From contig CAKSHC010000003.1 in assembly GCA_934456365.1 (NCBI GenBank), forward strand, positions 1 to 64,000: a stretch of DNA of 64,000 nt, given 5' to 3'. Position 1 is the stretch's first letter. The number at the start of each line of letters is the position of its first letter. The notes under the pieces were generated by a model. That model was not told where the DNA came from and did no database searches. It worked only from the letters and a program-made list of their open reading frames with translations. This document shows, in pieces, positions 23,876 to 31,066 of the stretch. Origin of the DNA: an uncultured Eubacteriales bacterium. GTDB taxonomy: Bacteria > Bacillota > Clostridia > Oscillospirales > UMGS1783. The translations under genes and the position numbers were made by a program.

Positions 23876-25150
23876 TTAGCGGATCTCCGTCTTTCCCATA
23901 TACTTCTGCAGGGCCCGGGGGATGCGGATGGAGCCGTCGGCCTGGAGGTTGTTTTCCAGGAAGGCGATCAGCATGCGCGGGGGAGCGACGACGGTGTTGT
24001 TGAGGGTGTGGGGGAAGTAGGTTCCCTTTTCGCCGCGCACGCGGATGCCCAGACGGCGGGCCTGCGCGTCGCCGAGGTTGGAGCAGGAGCCGACCTCGAA
24101 ATATTTTTTCTGCCGGGGCGACCAGGCCTCGACGTCGAGGGAGCGCACCTTGAGGTCGGCGAGATCGCCCGAGCAGCACTCGAGCGTGCGCACGGGGATA
24201 TCGAGGCTGCGGAAGAAGTCGACGGAATTCTGCCAAAGCTTATCGAACCACATCCGGCTGTCTTCCGGCTCGCAGACCACGATCATTTCCTGCTTTTCGA
24301 ACTGATGGATACGGTAAACGCCCCGTTCTTCGATACCGTGAGCGCCGACCTCCTTGCGGAAGCAGGGTGAATAGCTGGTAAGCGTTTGGGGGAGGGAGGA
24401 TTTATCGAGGATGGTGTCGATAAACTTGCCGATCATGGAATGCTCGCTCGTGCCGATCAGGTAGAGGTCCTCGCCCTCGATTTTATACATCATGTTTTCC
24501 ATCTCGGAAAAGCTCATCACCCCGTTGACCACGCTCGAGCGGATCATGAAGGGGGGGATATAATAGGTAAAGCCGCGGGCGATCATGAAATCGCGGGCAT
24601 AGTCGAGGATGCAGGACTGCAGCAGCGCCATATCGCCGCAGAGGTAGTAGAAGCCGTTGCCCGAGGTGCGGCGCGCCGCATCGAGCTCGATGCCGTGCAG
24701 GCGCTCCATGATATCCACATGGTAGGGGATCTCATATTCCGGCACGACCGGCTCGCCGAAGCGCTCGATCTCCACATTTTCGCTGTCGTCCTTGCCGATG
24801 GGGACCGACGGGTCGATGAAGTTCGGAATGACCATCATCCGCTTTTTGATCTCCTCCGAAAGCTCCGGCTCGCGGGCGGCGATGGTTTCCAGCTCGCGGC
24901 CGATCGCCTCGGCCTGCGCTTTTGCGGCTTCGGCCTCGGCCTTTTCGCCGCGGGCCATGTGGCCGCCGATGGTTTTGCTGATGGTGTTGCGCTGGGCGCG
25001 CAGCTCGTCGGCCTTCTGCTTGAGGCTGCGGAATTCCTCGTCCAGCGCCAGGATCTCGTCCACCAGCGGAAGCTTGGCTTCCTGATATTTTTTGCGCAGA
25101 TTCTCCCGAACCGCTTCCGGATCCTGCCGCAGCACCTTGATGTCAATCAT
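23876..25150 (-). CDS. serS: serine-tRNA ligase
   Basis: A 424-aa, full-length class II synthetase that charges tRNA-Ser. The N-terminal coiled-coil arm (about residues 1-105) binds the long variable arm. Motif 2 (CFRKEVGAHG...RGVYRIHQFEK) and motif 3 (NTVVAPPRMLIAFLE) are present. It lies 15 nt downstream of parB, so it is expressed with the parAB unit and has no T-box leader. Two tRNA-Ser genes lie at 55.2-55.5 kb. Confidence 0.97.
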   Translation of the reverse strand: MIDIKVLRQDPEAVRENLRKKYQEAKLPLVDEILALDEEFRSLKQKADELRAQRNTISKTIGGHMARGEKAEAEAAKAQAEAIGRELETIAAREPELSEEIKKRMMVIPNFIDPSVPIGKDDSENVEIERFGEPVVPEYEIPYHVDIMERLHGIELDAARRTSGNGFYYLCGDMALLQSCILDYARDFMIARGFTYYIPPFMIRSSVVNGVMSFSEMENMMYKIEGEDLYLIGTSEHSMIGKFIDTILDKSSLPQTLTSYSPCFRKEVGAHGIEERGVYRIHQFEKQEMIVVCEPEDSRMWFDKLWQNSVDFFRSLDIPVRTLECCSGDLADLKVRSLDVEAWSPRQKKYFEVGSCSNLGDAQARRLGIRVRGEKGTYFPHTLNNTVVAPPRMLIAFLENNLQADGSIRIPRALQKYMGKTEIR

Positions 25151-25165
25151 CGTTTTTGCTCCTTT

Positions 25166-26029
25166 TTATTCTTTCTGCAAAAGCTCCGCCAGGGCGTTGA
25201 GGTCCTCGTCGGAGTAGTATTCCAGCGTCAGCTTGCCGCCCTTTTTCCCCGGCGACAAAACGGCCTTCCGGCCGAGCCGGTCGCCGATCTCCTGAGCCAG
25301 CCGGTCGTAGTAGAGCCGGTTGATGGGCAGCTTCGGCTGCTTGGGCGCCGCCGAAAGCTTCTTGATTAGAGCCTCCAGCTCCCGCACCGTCAGCCCTTCC
25401 CGGGCCGCGCGCTGCGCCAGAGCCACGATCTCCTCCCGCTTGGGGCAGGAGAGCAGCGCCTTGCCCTGCGCCAGCGAAAGCTCGCCGCGCTCCAGAAGCG
25501 CCACCGCCTCCTCCGGCAGGGTCAGCAGCCGAAGGGCGTTGGCCACCACCGGGCGCGACTTGCCCACCCGCGCGGCGATCTCCTCCTGCGTCATGCCGTA
25601 TTCATCGGAAAGCCGCCGGTAGCCCCGCGCCTCCTCAATGACGTTCAGATCCTCCCGCTGCAGATTTTCGATCAGCGAAAGCTCCACGATCTCCTTTTCG
25701 CTCACATCCAGCACCCGCACCGGCACCTTCTTCAGCCCGGCCAGCCGGGAGGCCCGCCAGCGCCGCTCGCCCGCGATGATGCGGTAGCGCCCGCCGCCCA
25801 GCGGGGCCACGGTGATCGGCGAGATCACGCCATGCTCCCGGATCGAATCGGCAAGCTCCTGAAGCTTTTCCTCGTCGAAGGTGGTGCGCGGCTGGTCGCG
25901 GTTGGGCTCCACCTCGGAAATGCTCACCATCACCGGATCGCCCGCTGCCTGCGCCTCCTCGGGCAGGTCGTGCTCGTTTTCGTCAAACAATGCGCTGAGC
26001 CCGCGGCCCAGCCCCTTTTTTTCCGCCAT
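25166..26029 (-). CDS. parB: chromosome-partitioning protein ParB/Spo0J
   Basis: A 287-aa CTP-dependent DNA clamp that loads at parS and spreads. The N-terminus KKGLGRGLSALF is the ParA-interacting peptide. The CTP-binding segment contains AGERRWRASR and ENLQREDLN, followed by the central helix-turn-helix (MTQEEIAARVGKSRPVVANALRLL) and a C-terminal dimerisation domain. The start lies 1 nt from the parA stop. Three parS-type palindromes are found nearby at 26861, 27742 and 28452. Confidence 0.96.
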   Translation of the reverse strand: MAEKKGLGRGLSALFDENEHDLPEEAQAAGDPVMVSISEVEPNRDQPRTTFDEEKLQELADSIREHGVISPITVAPLGGGRYRIIAGERRWRASRLAGLKKVPVRVLDVSEKEIVELSLIENLQREDLNVIEEARGYRRLSDEYGMTQEEIAARVGKSRPVVANALRLLTLPEEAVALLERGELSLAQGKALLSCPKREEIVALAQRAAREGLTVRELEALIKKLSAAPKQPKLPINRLYYDRLAQEIGDRLGRKAVLSPGKKGGKLTLEYYSDEDLNALAELLQKE

Positions 26030-26030
26030 G

Positions 26031-26801
26031 TCAGATCCTCCCGTTGCGCTGCAAAAACTCCGTCGCCACCGCCTCGTAGGCCGCCGCTCCCTTGCAGAAG
26101 CGGTCGTATTGGAAAATACTCAGCCCGTGGCTCGGCGCCTCCGACACCCGCACATTGCGCGGGATGGCGGTATGATACAGCTCGTTTCCATAGAATTTGC
26201 GGATCTCCTCCGCCGCCTGCACCGAAAGGTTCAGCCGCCCGTCGTACATCGTCAGCAAAACCCCCTCGATCGCCAGCTCCGGATTGAAGCGCCGCCGCAC
26301 CAGCTTGACGGTGTTGCTCAGCTGCGAAATTCCCTCCAGCGCGAAATACTCGCACTGGATCGGGATAAACACGCTGTCCGCCGCGTTGAGGGCGTTGAGC
26401 GTGAGCATCCCCAGCGAGGGAGGGCAATCGATGAAAAGATAATCAAAGCTCGCGCGGATGCCCGCCAGCGCCTTCTTGAGCAGGTATTCCCGCCCCTCGA
26501 CCTCCACCATCTCGATCTCCGCCCCCGCCAGATCCACCGAGGAGGGGAGGATGAAAAGGTTTTCGGTCGCCGTGTAGAGCACGCTCCGGGGCGCAACCGT
26601 CGGATCGGCCATCGCATCGTAGACCGATCGCTCCACCTTGCGCTTGGACACCCCGCAGCCGCTTGTCGCGTTGCCCTGCGGATCCATATCCACAATCAGC
26701 ACCCGATACCCGCGCGACGCGATCGACGCGCAGATGTTGATAACGCTGGTCGTTTTCCCGACGCCGCCCTTCTGGTTGGCCACGGCTATGATCTTTCCCA
26801 T
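26031..26801 (-). CDS. parA: chromosome-partitioning ATPase ParA/Soj
   Basis: A 256-aa P-loop ATPase with the deviant Walker A KGGVGKTT at residues 11-18, the switch region DMDPQGNAT, and the typical IDCPPSLGMLTLNAL segment. It drives origin segregation with ParB and in Firmicutes also influences DnaA. It is first in the parA-parB-serS unit and is divergent from the noc-like gene. The ribosome binding site GAGAGGTG precedes the ATG. Confidence 0.97.
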   Translation of the reverse strand: MGKIIAVANQKGGVGKTTSVINICASIASRGYRVLIVDMDPQGNATSGCGVSKRKVERSVYDAMADPTVAPRSVLYTATENLFILPSSVDLAGAEIEMVEVEGREYLLKKALAGIRASFDYLFIDCPPSLGMLTLNALNAADSVFIPIQCEYFALEGISQLSNTVKLVRRRFNPELAIEGVLLTMYDGRLNLSVQAAEEIRKFYGNELYHTAIPRNVRVSEAPSHGLSIFQYDRFCKGAAAYEAVATEFLQRNGRI

Positions 26802-26826
26802 GCGAGCACCTCTCTTTCATTTTGGT

Positions 26827-26835
26827 ATTATAGCA
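26827..26835 (-). promoter_or_regulatory. extended -10 promoter of parA
   Basis: On the minus strand, TGCTATAAT (26827-26835) is an extended -10. No good -35 is seen. A parS-type site starts 25 bp upstream. Confidence 0.5.
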
Positions 26836-26860
26836 CACTCCCATCCAAAAGAAAAGAAAT

Positions 26861-26876
26861 TGTTCCGCATGGAACA
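26861..26876. promoter_or_regulatory. parS-type site 1
   Basis: TGTTCCGCATGGAACA is a 16-bp near-palindrome matching the Firmicutes parS pattern (TGTTNCACGTGNAACA) in its outer arms, with a changed centre. It lies between parA and noc. Confidence 0.65.
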
Positions 26877-26952
26877 AATCTTTTTTCTTCCCGCCGTTTC
26901 GCGCTTTTTTGCTCCTTTTTTGCGCTACACTGCAAAAAAAGGAGGGATCTTT

Positions 26953-27729
26953 ATGACGGACAAGCCGTCCGATTACCGCGCGCTGCCCATCGAGCTCATC
27001 CATCCCGACCCCAACCAGCCCCGCAAAACCTTCCGGGAAGAGGATCTGCGCTCGCTGGCCGAGAGCATCGCCGCCGTGGGGGTGCTTTGCCCCATCACCG
27101 TTTCGCCCGACGCCGAGGGCTACCGCATTGTGGCGGGGGAGCGGCGCTGGCGGGCGGCCCGCCTGTGCGCGCTGCCCACCATTCCCGCGCTGGTGCGCGC
27201 CCTTTCCCCCACCGAGCAGAGCCTGGCCGCGCTGAGCGAAAACCTGCAGAGAAAAGACCTCGACCCCTTCGAGGAAGCCGAGGGGATCCGCCGCTTTCTC
27301 CGGGAATCCGGGCTCACCCAGGCCGAGGCCGCACGCGCGCTGGGGAAATCCCAGTCGGGGCTGGCCAACAAGCTGCGCCTGCTCTCCCTCGATCCGGCTC
27401 TGATCGAGACCCTGCGCCGCGCCGGGCTCTCCGAGCGCCACGCCCGCGCCCTGCTTTCGCTTCCGCCGGAGGCGCGTCCCGGCGTTCTGGAGCGGGCGAT
27501 CCGGGAGGAGTTGACGGTGGAACAGACCGAGCGGCTGGTTGCCCGCACGCTCTCGCCCCGCCCCCGCCGCCGCCAAACGGCCTACATCAAGGATCTGCGC
27601 TTTTTCACCAACACCATCGAGCACTCCCTCGGCCTGCTCAAAAAGCAGGGGCTTTCCCCGAAAACCGAAAAGCGCGAGGACGACGACGCCGTTTACTACT
27701 CCATCACGATCCCCAAGCGCCGCGCCTGA
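26953..27729 (+). CDS. noc: ParB-like nucleoid occlusion protein (Noc-type)
   Basis: A 258-aa ParB paralogue starting MTDKPSD at 26953 (AAAGGAGG ribosome binding site). It shows the CTP-binding GERRWRAARL and ENLQRKDLDPFEEAEG motifs and a helix-turn-helix (LTQAEAARALGKSQSGLANKL). In Bacillus the order is rsmG-noc-parA-parB on one strand. Here the gene occupies the same place but points the other way. It could be Noc or a second ParB; there is no N-terminal membrane amphipathic helix as in Bacillus Noc, so the Noc label is by position. It ends in a terminator that contains parS site 2. Confidence 0.75.
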   Translation: MTDKPSDYRALPIELIHPDPNQPRKTFREEDLRSLAESIAAVGVLCPITVSPDAEGYRIVAGERRWRAARLCALPTIPALVRALSPTEQSLAALSENLQRKDLDPFEEAEGIRRFLRESGLTQAEAARALGKSQSGLANKLRLLSLDPALIETLRRAGLSERHARALLSLPPEARPGVLERAIREELTVEQTERLVARTLSPRPRRRQTAYIKDLRFFTNTIEHSLGLLKKQGLSPKTEKREDDDAVYYSITIPKRRA

Positions 27730-27735
27730 TAAAAG

Positions 27736-27766
27736 AAGGGATGTTCCACGTGGAACATCCCTTTTT
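27736..27766 (+). terminator. noc terminator whose stem contains a perfect parS
   Basis: A 28-bp perfect palindrome followed by TTTTT forms the terminator of the noc-like gene. Its centre (27742-27757), TGTTCCACGTGGAACA, is a perfect parS-type site. Confidence 0.85.
27742..27757. promoter_or_regulatory. parS-type site 2 (perfect palindrome)
   Basis: TGTTCCACGTGGAACA carries the invariant CACGTG core and symmetrical arms of parS. It lies 0.9 kb from parA inside the noc terminator stem. Confidence 0.85.
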
Positions 27767-28224
27767 CAATGCCTTTCGGAATAGGTGAAGATCCGGCCGT
27801 AGCCGAAGGAATAGAGGCTGATCCCGGGGCAGGCCTCAAGCAGAAAGCGATCGAAATCGCGCAGAAGCCGCAGGAGAGCGGCGCGCACCAGCGCGTCGGC
27901 CACCGGGCGGCTGTAGAAGGAATGGGACTGCGAAACCGGCAGCCGCCGCCCCCGGCGCAGAAAGCGGGCGGGCGCGCAGCCGGACTGCACCACCCCGTCG
28001 CCCCGATAGGAATACCGGCCGGAGGGAAGCTCGAGAAAAACAGTTTCCTCGCCCTCCCGGGAAAGCAGAAGAAATCCCTGCTGCGGCGAGCCGCTCAGGA
28101 GAAAGGGCGGCCCCTGACCCGCCGAAAGTTTCCGCACACCCGCGGAGCCCGCCGTTTTGGCGTCCGCCGCGGCCAGCACGCATTGGCAAAGAGAGCGCGC
28201 CGCCTCTTCCTTTTTCTGATTCAT
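27766..28224 (-). CDS. hypothetical protein
   Basis: A 152-aa arginine-rich protein starting MNQKKEEAARSLCQ, with GGAG 7 nt before the ATG. I do not recognise the family. It is probably soluble; no signal peptide or transmembrane segment is seen. The pattern GYGRIFTYSERH at the C-terminus and a central beta-rich part suggest a small folded domain. Its stop overlaps the T tract of the noc terminator. A strong terminator ends only 17 nt before its start codon, so its expression may depend on read-through of the structured RNA upstream. A plus-strand open frame covers the same bases but lacks a good ribosome binding site. Confidence 0.55.
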   Translation of the reverse strand: MNQKKEEAARSLCQCVLAAADAKTAGSAGVRKLSAGQGPPFLLSGSPQQGFLLLSREGEETVFLELPSGRYSYRGDGVVQSGCAPARFLRRGRRLPVSQSHSFYSRPVADALVRAALLRLLRDFDRFLLEACPGISLYSFGYGRIFTYSERH

Positions 28225-28240
28225 TCGGATCTCCGATCAT

Positions 28241-28269
28241 AAAAAAGTGCGCAGCCGAAGCCGCGCACT
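28241..28269 (-). terminator. strong terminator of the structured RNA
   Basis: A 10-bp stem (one wobble) closed by a UUCG tetraloop is followed by TTTTTT on the minus strand. Confidence 0.9.
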
Positions 28270-28390
28270 GAAAAACACACGGCTCGTTTGCTGCGACACA
28301 AATAACCTCTTTTGCAAATGCATAGGTAGATGAGCCTGTGTTTTTTCCGGGGATCACAGGCATTCACAAAAGAGATTCGATTGTGTCGCA
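28241..28390 (-). ncRNA. unassigned structured RNA, about 150 nt
   Basis: It has its own promoter (28396-28425) and a strong terminator, with no open frame between. The predicted 5' end starts a perfect 10-bp closing stem (UGCGACACAA with UUGUGUCGCA; 28381-28390 with 28292-28301). Inside is a 15-bp helix with two wobbles (28360-28374 with 28307-28321). An apical hairpin GCCUGUG/CACAGGC (28355-28361 with 28334-28340) has a 14-nt loop. The 3' arm of that hairpin can instead pair with GAGCCGUGUGU (28275-28285) just before the terminator. This could be a stable small RNA or a leader that controls the gene at 28224. It does not match SRP, tmRNA or RNase P signatures that I know. Confidence 0.6.
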
Positions 28391-28395
28391 CATAG

Positions 28396-28425
28396 ATTGT
28401 ACCACAGTTGCCCCGTGCCCGTCAA
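28396..28425 (-). promoter_or_regulatory. promoter of the structured RNA
   Basis: On the minus strand, TTGACG (28420-28425) and TACAAT (28396-28401) are 18 bp apart. The GGTACAATC -10 context matches that of the tRNA-Ser promoter at 55462, as expected for a stable-RNA gene. The predicted +1 is near 28390. Confidence 0.65.
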
Positions 28426-28439
28426 GCGAGGAAGGGCGC

Positions 28440-28473
28440 AAAAAGGGGGAATGTTCCGCGTGGAACATTCCCC
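28440..28473 (-). terminator. rsmG terminator whose stem contains a parS-type site
   Basis: GGGGAATGTTCC (28446-28457) pairs with GGAACATTCCCC (28462-28473), and a T run follows on the minus strand 12 nt after the rsmG stop. The stem includes parS-type site 3. Confidence 0.8.
28452..28467. promoter_or_regulatory. parS-type site 3
   Basis: TGTTCCGCGTGGAACA differs by one base from the perfect palindrome at 27742. Confidence 0.7.
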
Positions 28474-28484
28474 GAAAATCCGGA

Positions 28485-29177
28485 TCAGAGCGGCTTTTTC
28501 TTGATCTGCGCCCAGGCGCGCGGGTAGCGCGGCGGGGTGGGCGAAATCTTTTCCACCACCACCAGCCGCGCCGCGCCGCCCGAGGAGGGGGCGTCGACCA
28601 CAAAGCGGGCCTGTCCGCCCAGGGTCTGAATGGCGCGCTGCGCCGCCTCCAACTCTTCGGCGGCCTTCTCGCCCTTATAGGCGATCAGCCGGCCTCCCAC
28701 CCGGATCAGCGGCAGGCAGAGCTCGCAGAGCGCCGGCAGCGCCGTGACGGCGCGGGACACGGCAAAGTCGAACCGCTCCCGGCCCGCGCTTTGCCCGTAG
28801 TCCTCCGCGCGGGCGCAGACTACCTCGCCCGGCAGCCCTTCGCTTTGCAGAAAAGCGCGCACAAAGGCGCATTTTTTCTCGGTGCTGTCCAAAAAGGTCA
28901 TGGCCAGGTCGGGGCGGGCGATCAGCAGCGGCAGCCCCGGAAAGCCCGGGCCGCAGCCAACGTCGATCCCGCAGGCCACTTCCTCGGGCAGAAGCCCGGC
29001 GAAGAGGGGAGCGAGGGAATCGAAGAAGTGGCGCTCGTGGACCCCCTCGGGGTCGCGCACCGCCGTGAGGTTGGTGGTTTCGTTTTCCTTTAATAAAAAG
29101 GAACAGAGCCGATCCAGTCGCTCCGCCGCCCCTTCGGGAAGCGGAAAGCCGATCTGCCGGCAAAGGGAATCAATCAT
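28485..29177 (-). CDS. rsmG: 16S rRNA (guanine-N7)-methyltransferase G
   Basis: A 230-aa SAM methyltransferase modifying G527 of 16S rRNA (E. coli numbering). Motif I is IDVGCGPGFPGLPL (about 70-83) and the family segment ENETTNLTAVRDPEGVHERH is at about 31-50. The start overlaps the mnmG end by 8 nt, as in the classic mnmE-mnmG-rsmG operon. It ends in its own terminator. Confidence 0.96.
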   Translation of the reverse strand: MIDSLCRQIGFPLPEGAAERLDRLCSFLLKENETTNLTAVRDPEGVHERHFFDSLAPLFAGLLPEEVACGIDVGCGPGFPGLPLLIARPDLAMTFLDSTEKKCAFVRAFLQSEGLPGEVVCARAEDYGQSAGRERFDFAVSRAVTALPALCELCLPLIRVGGRLIAYKGEKAAEELEAAQRAIQTLGGQARFVVDAPSSGGAARLVVVEKISPTPPRYPRAWAQIKKKPL

Positions 29178-31065
29178 GTTCCTTCTCCTTTCGCTGCGCC
29201 AGCGCGATCATCAAAACCGAAACATCCGCCGGGGAAACTCCGCTGATGCGCGAGGCCTGTCCCAGATTCTGCGGCCGCAGCGCCGCAAGCTTCTGCCGCG
29301 CCTCGATGCGCAGCCCCGGCAGCGCCGCATAGTCCAGATCGGCGGGCAGCGCGCGGCTTTCCATCCGCCGGAATTCCCGGACCTGCGCTTTCTGCCGCCG
29401 GATATAGCCTTCGTATTTGACCTCGATCTCCGCCCCCTCGCGCACACTGCCCGGCAGCTCCGGGCGCTGCGGATCCAGCGGGGCGAGCGCTTCGTAGCCC
29501 AGCTCGGGGCGTCGCAGCAGCTCGATCAGGCGGGTGCCGCCCGAAAGGGGAGCGCTCCCATTTTTTTCCAAAAACGCATTGACCTCCGCCGTCGCGCTCA
29601 CGGGGGTTTCGGAAAGCCTTTCTACCTCGGCGGCGATGGCGGCTTTTTTGGCAAGCATGCGCCGGTAGGCCTCGTCGCTGACCAGCCCGATCTCGTGGCC
29701 GATGGGGGAGAGGCGTTCGTCGGCATTGTCTTGCCGGAGGATGAGCCGGTATTCGCTGCGCGAGGTCATCATGCGGTAGGGCTCGGCGGTGCCCTTGGTC
29801 ACGAGATCGTCGATCAGGGTGCCGATATAGGAGCTGTCGCGCCCTAAGATCACGGGCGGGAGGCCCTGAATCTGCCGGGCGGCGTTGATCCCGGCCATCA
29901 GGCCCTGGGCGGCGGCTTCCTCGTAGCCCGAGGAGCCGTTGAACTGCCCGGCGCCGAAAAGCCCCGGGATGCGGCGGAATTCCAAAGAAAGGGAGAGCTC
30001 CTGGGGATCCACGCAGTCGTATTCAATGGCGTAGGCGCTGCGCATCACCTCCACCCGCTCCAGCCCGGGGATGGTGCGCAGAAAGCGCAGCTGCACCCAC
30101 TCGGGCAAGGAGGAAGACATGCCCTGCAAATACATTTCCTTGGTGTCCATCCCCAGCGGCTCGATGAAGAGGGGGTGGCGCTGCTTGTCGCGGAAGCGGT
30201 TGACCTTATCCTCGATGCTCGGGCAATAGCGAGGGCCGATCCCCTCGATCACCCCGGAAAAGAGGGGAGAGGTGTGGAGATTGTCGAGAATCACCCGATG
30301 GGTTTCGGGGGTGGTGTAGGTCAGATAGCAGAGCGCCCGGTTTTCCCCGAAGGGCCGGTCGAGGTTCTGAAAGGAAAAGGGCACGGGCGGCTCGTCGCCC
30401 GGCTGGGGGGTGGTTTTGGAATAATCGATGCTGTCGGCGTGGACGCGGGAGGGCGTGCCCGTTTTGAAGCGGCGCATGGAAACGCCCGCAGCCCGCAGCG
30501 CCTGCTCGAGGCCATGGGCGGCCTGCATCCCGTCGGGGCCGCTGTCCAGAATCGTTTCGCCGAGGATGCAGCGCCCGGCAAGATAGGTGCCGGTGGCCAA
30601 AATCGCGGCGCGCACGGCATAGCGCCCGCCCGTGCGGGTCAGCAGGGCGCACAGGCGGCCCTGCCCGTCGCGCTCGAAATCCACCACCTCGCTCTGGCGC
30701 AGGGTGAGGTTGGGGGTGGTTTCCAAAACCCGCTTCATTCGGGTGCGGTAGGCCGCCCGGTCGATCTGCGCCCGCAGCGAATAAACGGCCGGACCCTTGC
30801 CCCGGTTGAGCATTCTCGTTTGAATAAAGCATTCGTCGGCCGCGCGGCCCATCTCGCCGCCCAGCGCGTCGATCTCGCGCACCAGGTGGCCCTTGGCGGT
30901 GCCGCCGATGGAGGGATTGCAGGGCATATTGCCCACCCCGTCCAAGGACACCGTAAACACGATCACCCGCGCGCCCAGCCGCGCCGCCGCCAGAGCCGCC
31001 TCGATCCCGGCATGCCCCGCGCCGACCACGGCGATATCGTATTGTCCCGCTTCGTATGTTTGCAT
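29170..31065 (-). CDS. mnmG: tRNA uridine-5-carboxymethylaminomethyl modification enzyme, FAD subunit
   Basis: A 631-aa, full-length protein. The FAD-binding VVGAGHAGIEAALAAARLG is at about 12-30 and the conserved IGGTAKGHLVREIDALGGEM at about 53-72. The C-terminal helical domain ends SGVSPADVSVLMIAL. It works with MnmE to modify wobble uridine in tRNAs. It starts 1 nt from the mnmE stop. Confidence 0.97.
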   Translation of the reverse strand: MQTYEAGQYDIAVVGAGHAGIEAALAAARLGARVIVFTVSLDGVGNMPCNPSIGGTAKGHLVREIDALGGEMGRAADECFIQTRMLNRGKGPAVYSLRAQIDRAAYRTRMKRVLETTPNLTLRQSEVVDFERDGQGRLCALLTRTGGRYAVRAAILATGTYLAGRCILGETILDSGPDGMQAAHGLEQALRAAGVSMRRFKTGTPSRVHADSIDYSKTTPQPGDEPPVPFSFQNLDRPFGENRALCYLTYTTPETHRVILDNLHTSPLFSGVIEGIGPRYCPSIEDKVNRFRDKQRHPLFIEPLGMDTKEMYLQGMSSSLPEWVQLRFLRTIPGLERVEVMRSAYAIEYDCVDPQELSLSLEFRRIPGLFGAGQFNGSSGYEEAAAQGLMAGINAARQIQGLPPVILGRDSSYIGTLIDDLVTKGTAEPYRMMTSRSEYRLILRQDNADERLSPIGHEIGLVSDEAYRRMLAKKAAIAAEVERLSETPVSATAEVNAFLEKNGSAPLSGGTRLIELLRRPELGYEALAPLDPQRPELPGSVREGAEIEVKYEGYIRRQKAQVREFRRMESRALPADLDYAALPGLRIEARQKLAALRPQNLGQASRISGVSPADVSVLMIALAQRKEKEHD

Positions 31066-31066
31066 A

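Noticed and set aside
25151..25165. T-box leader before serS
   Set aside because: The gap to parB is 15 nt; no leader can fit.
27769..28242. Plus-strand 157-aa frame between noc and rsmG
   Set aside because: It has no ribosome binding site and begins downstream of the noc terminator; the opposite frame has a better start.
28241..28390. 6S RNA, SRP RNA or tmRNA identity for the structured RNA
   Set aside because: There is no open central bubble on the 5' strand as in 6S, no SRP GGAAG-type apical motif, and no tRNA-like end or tag frame.
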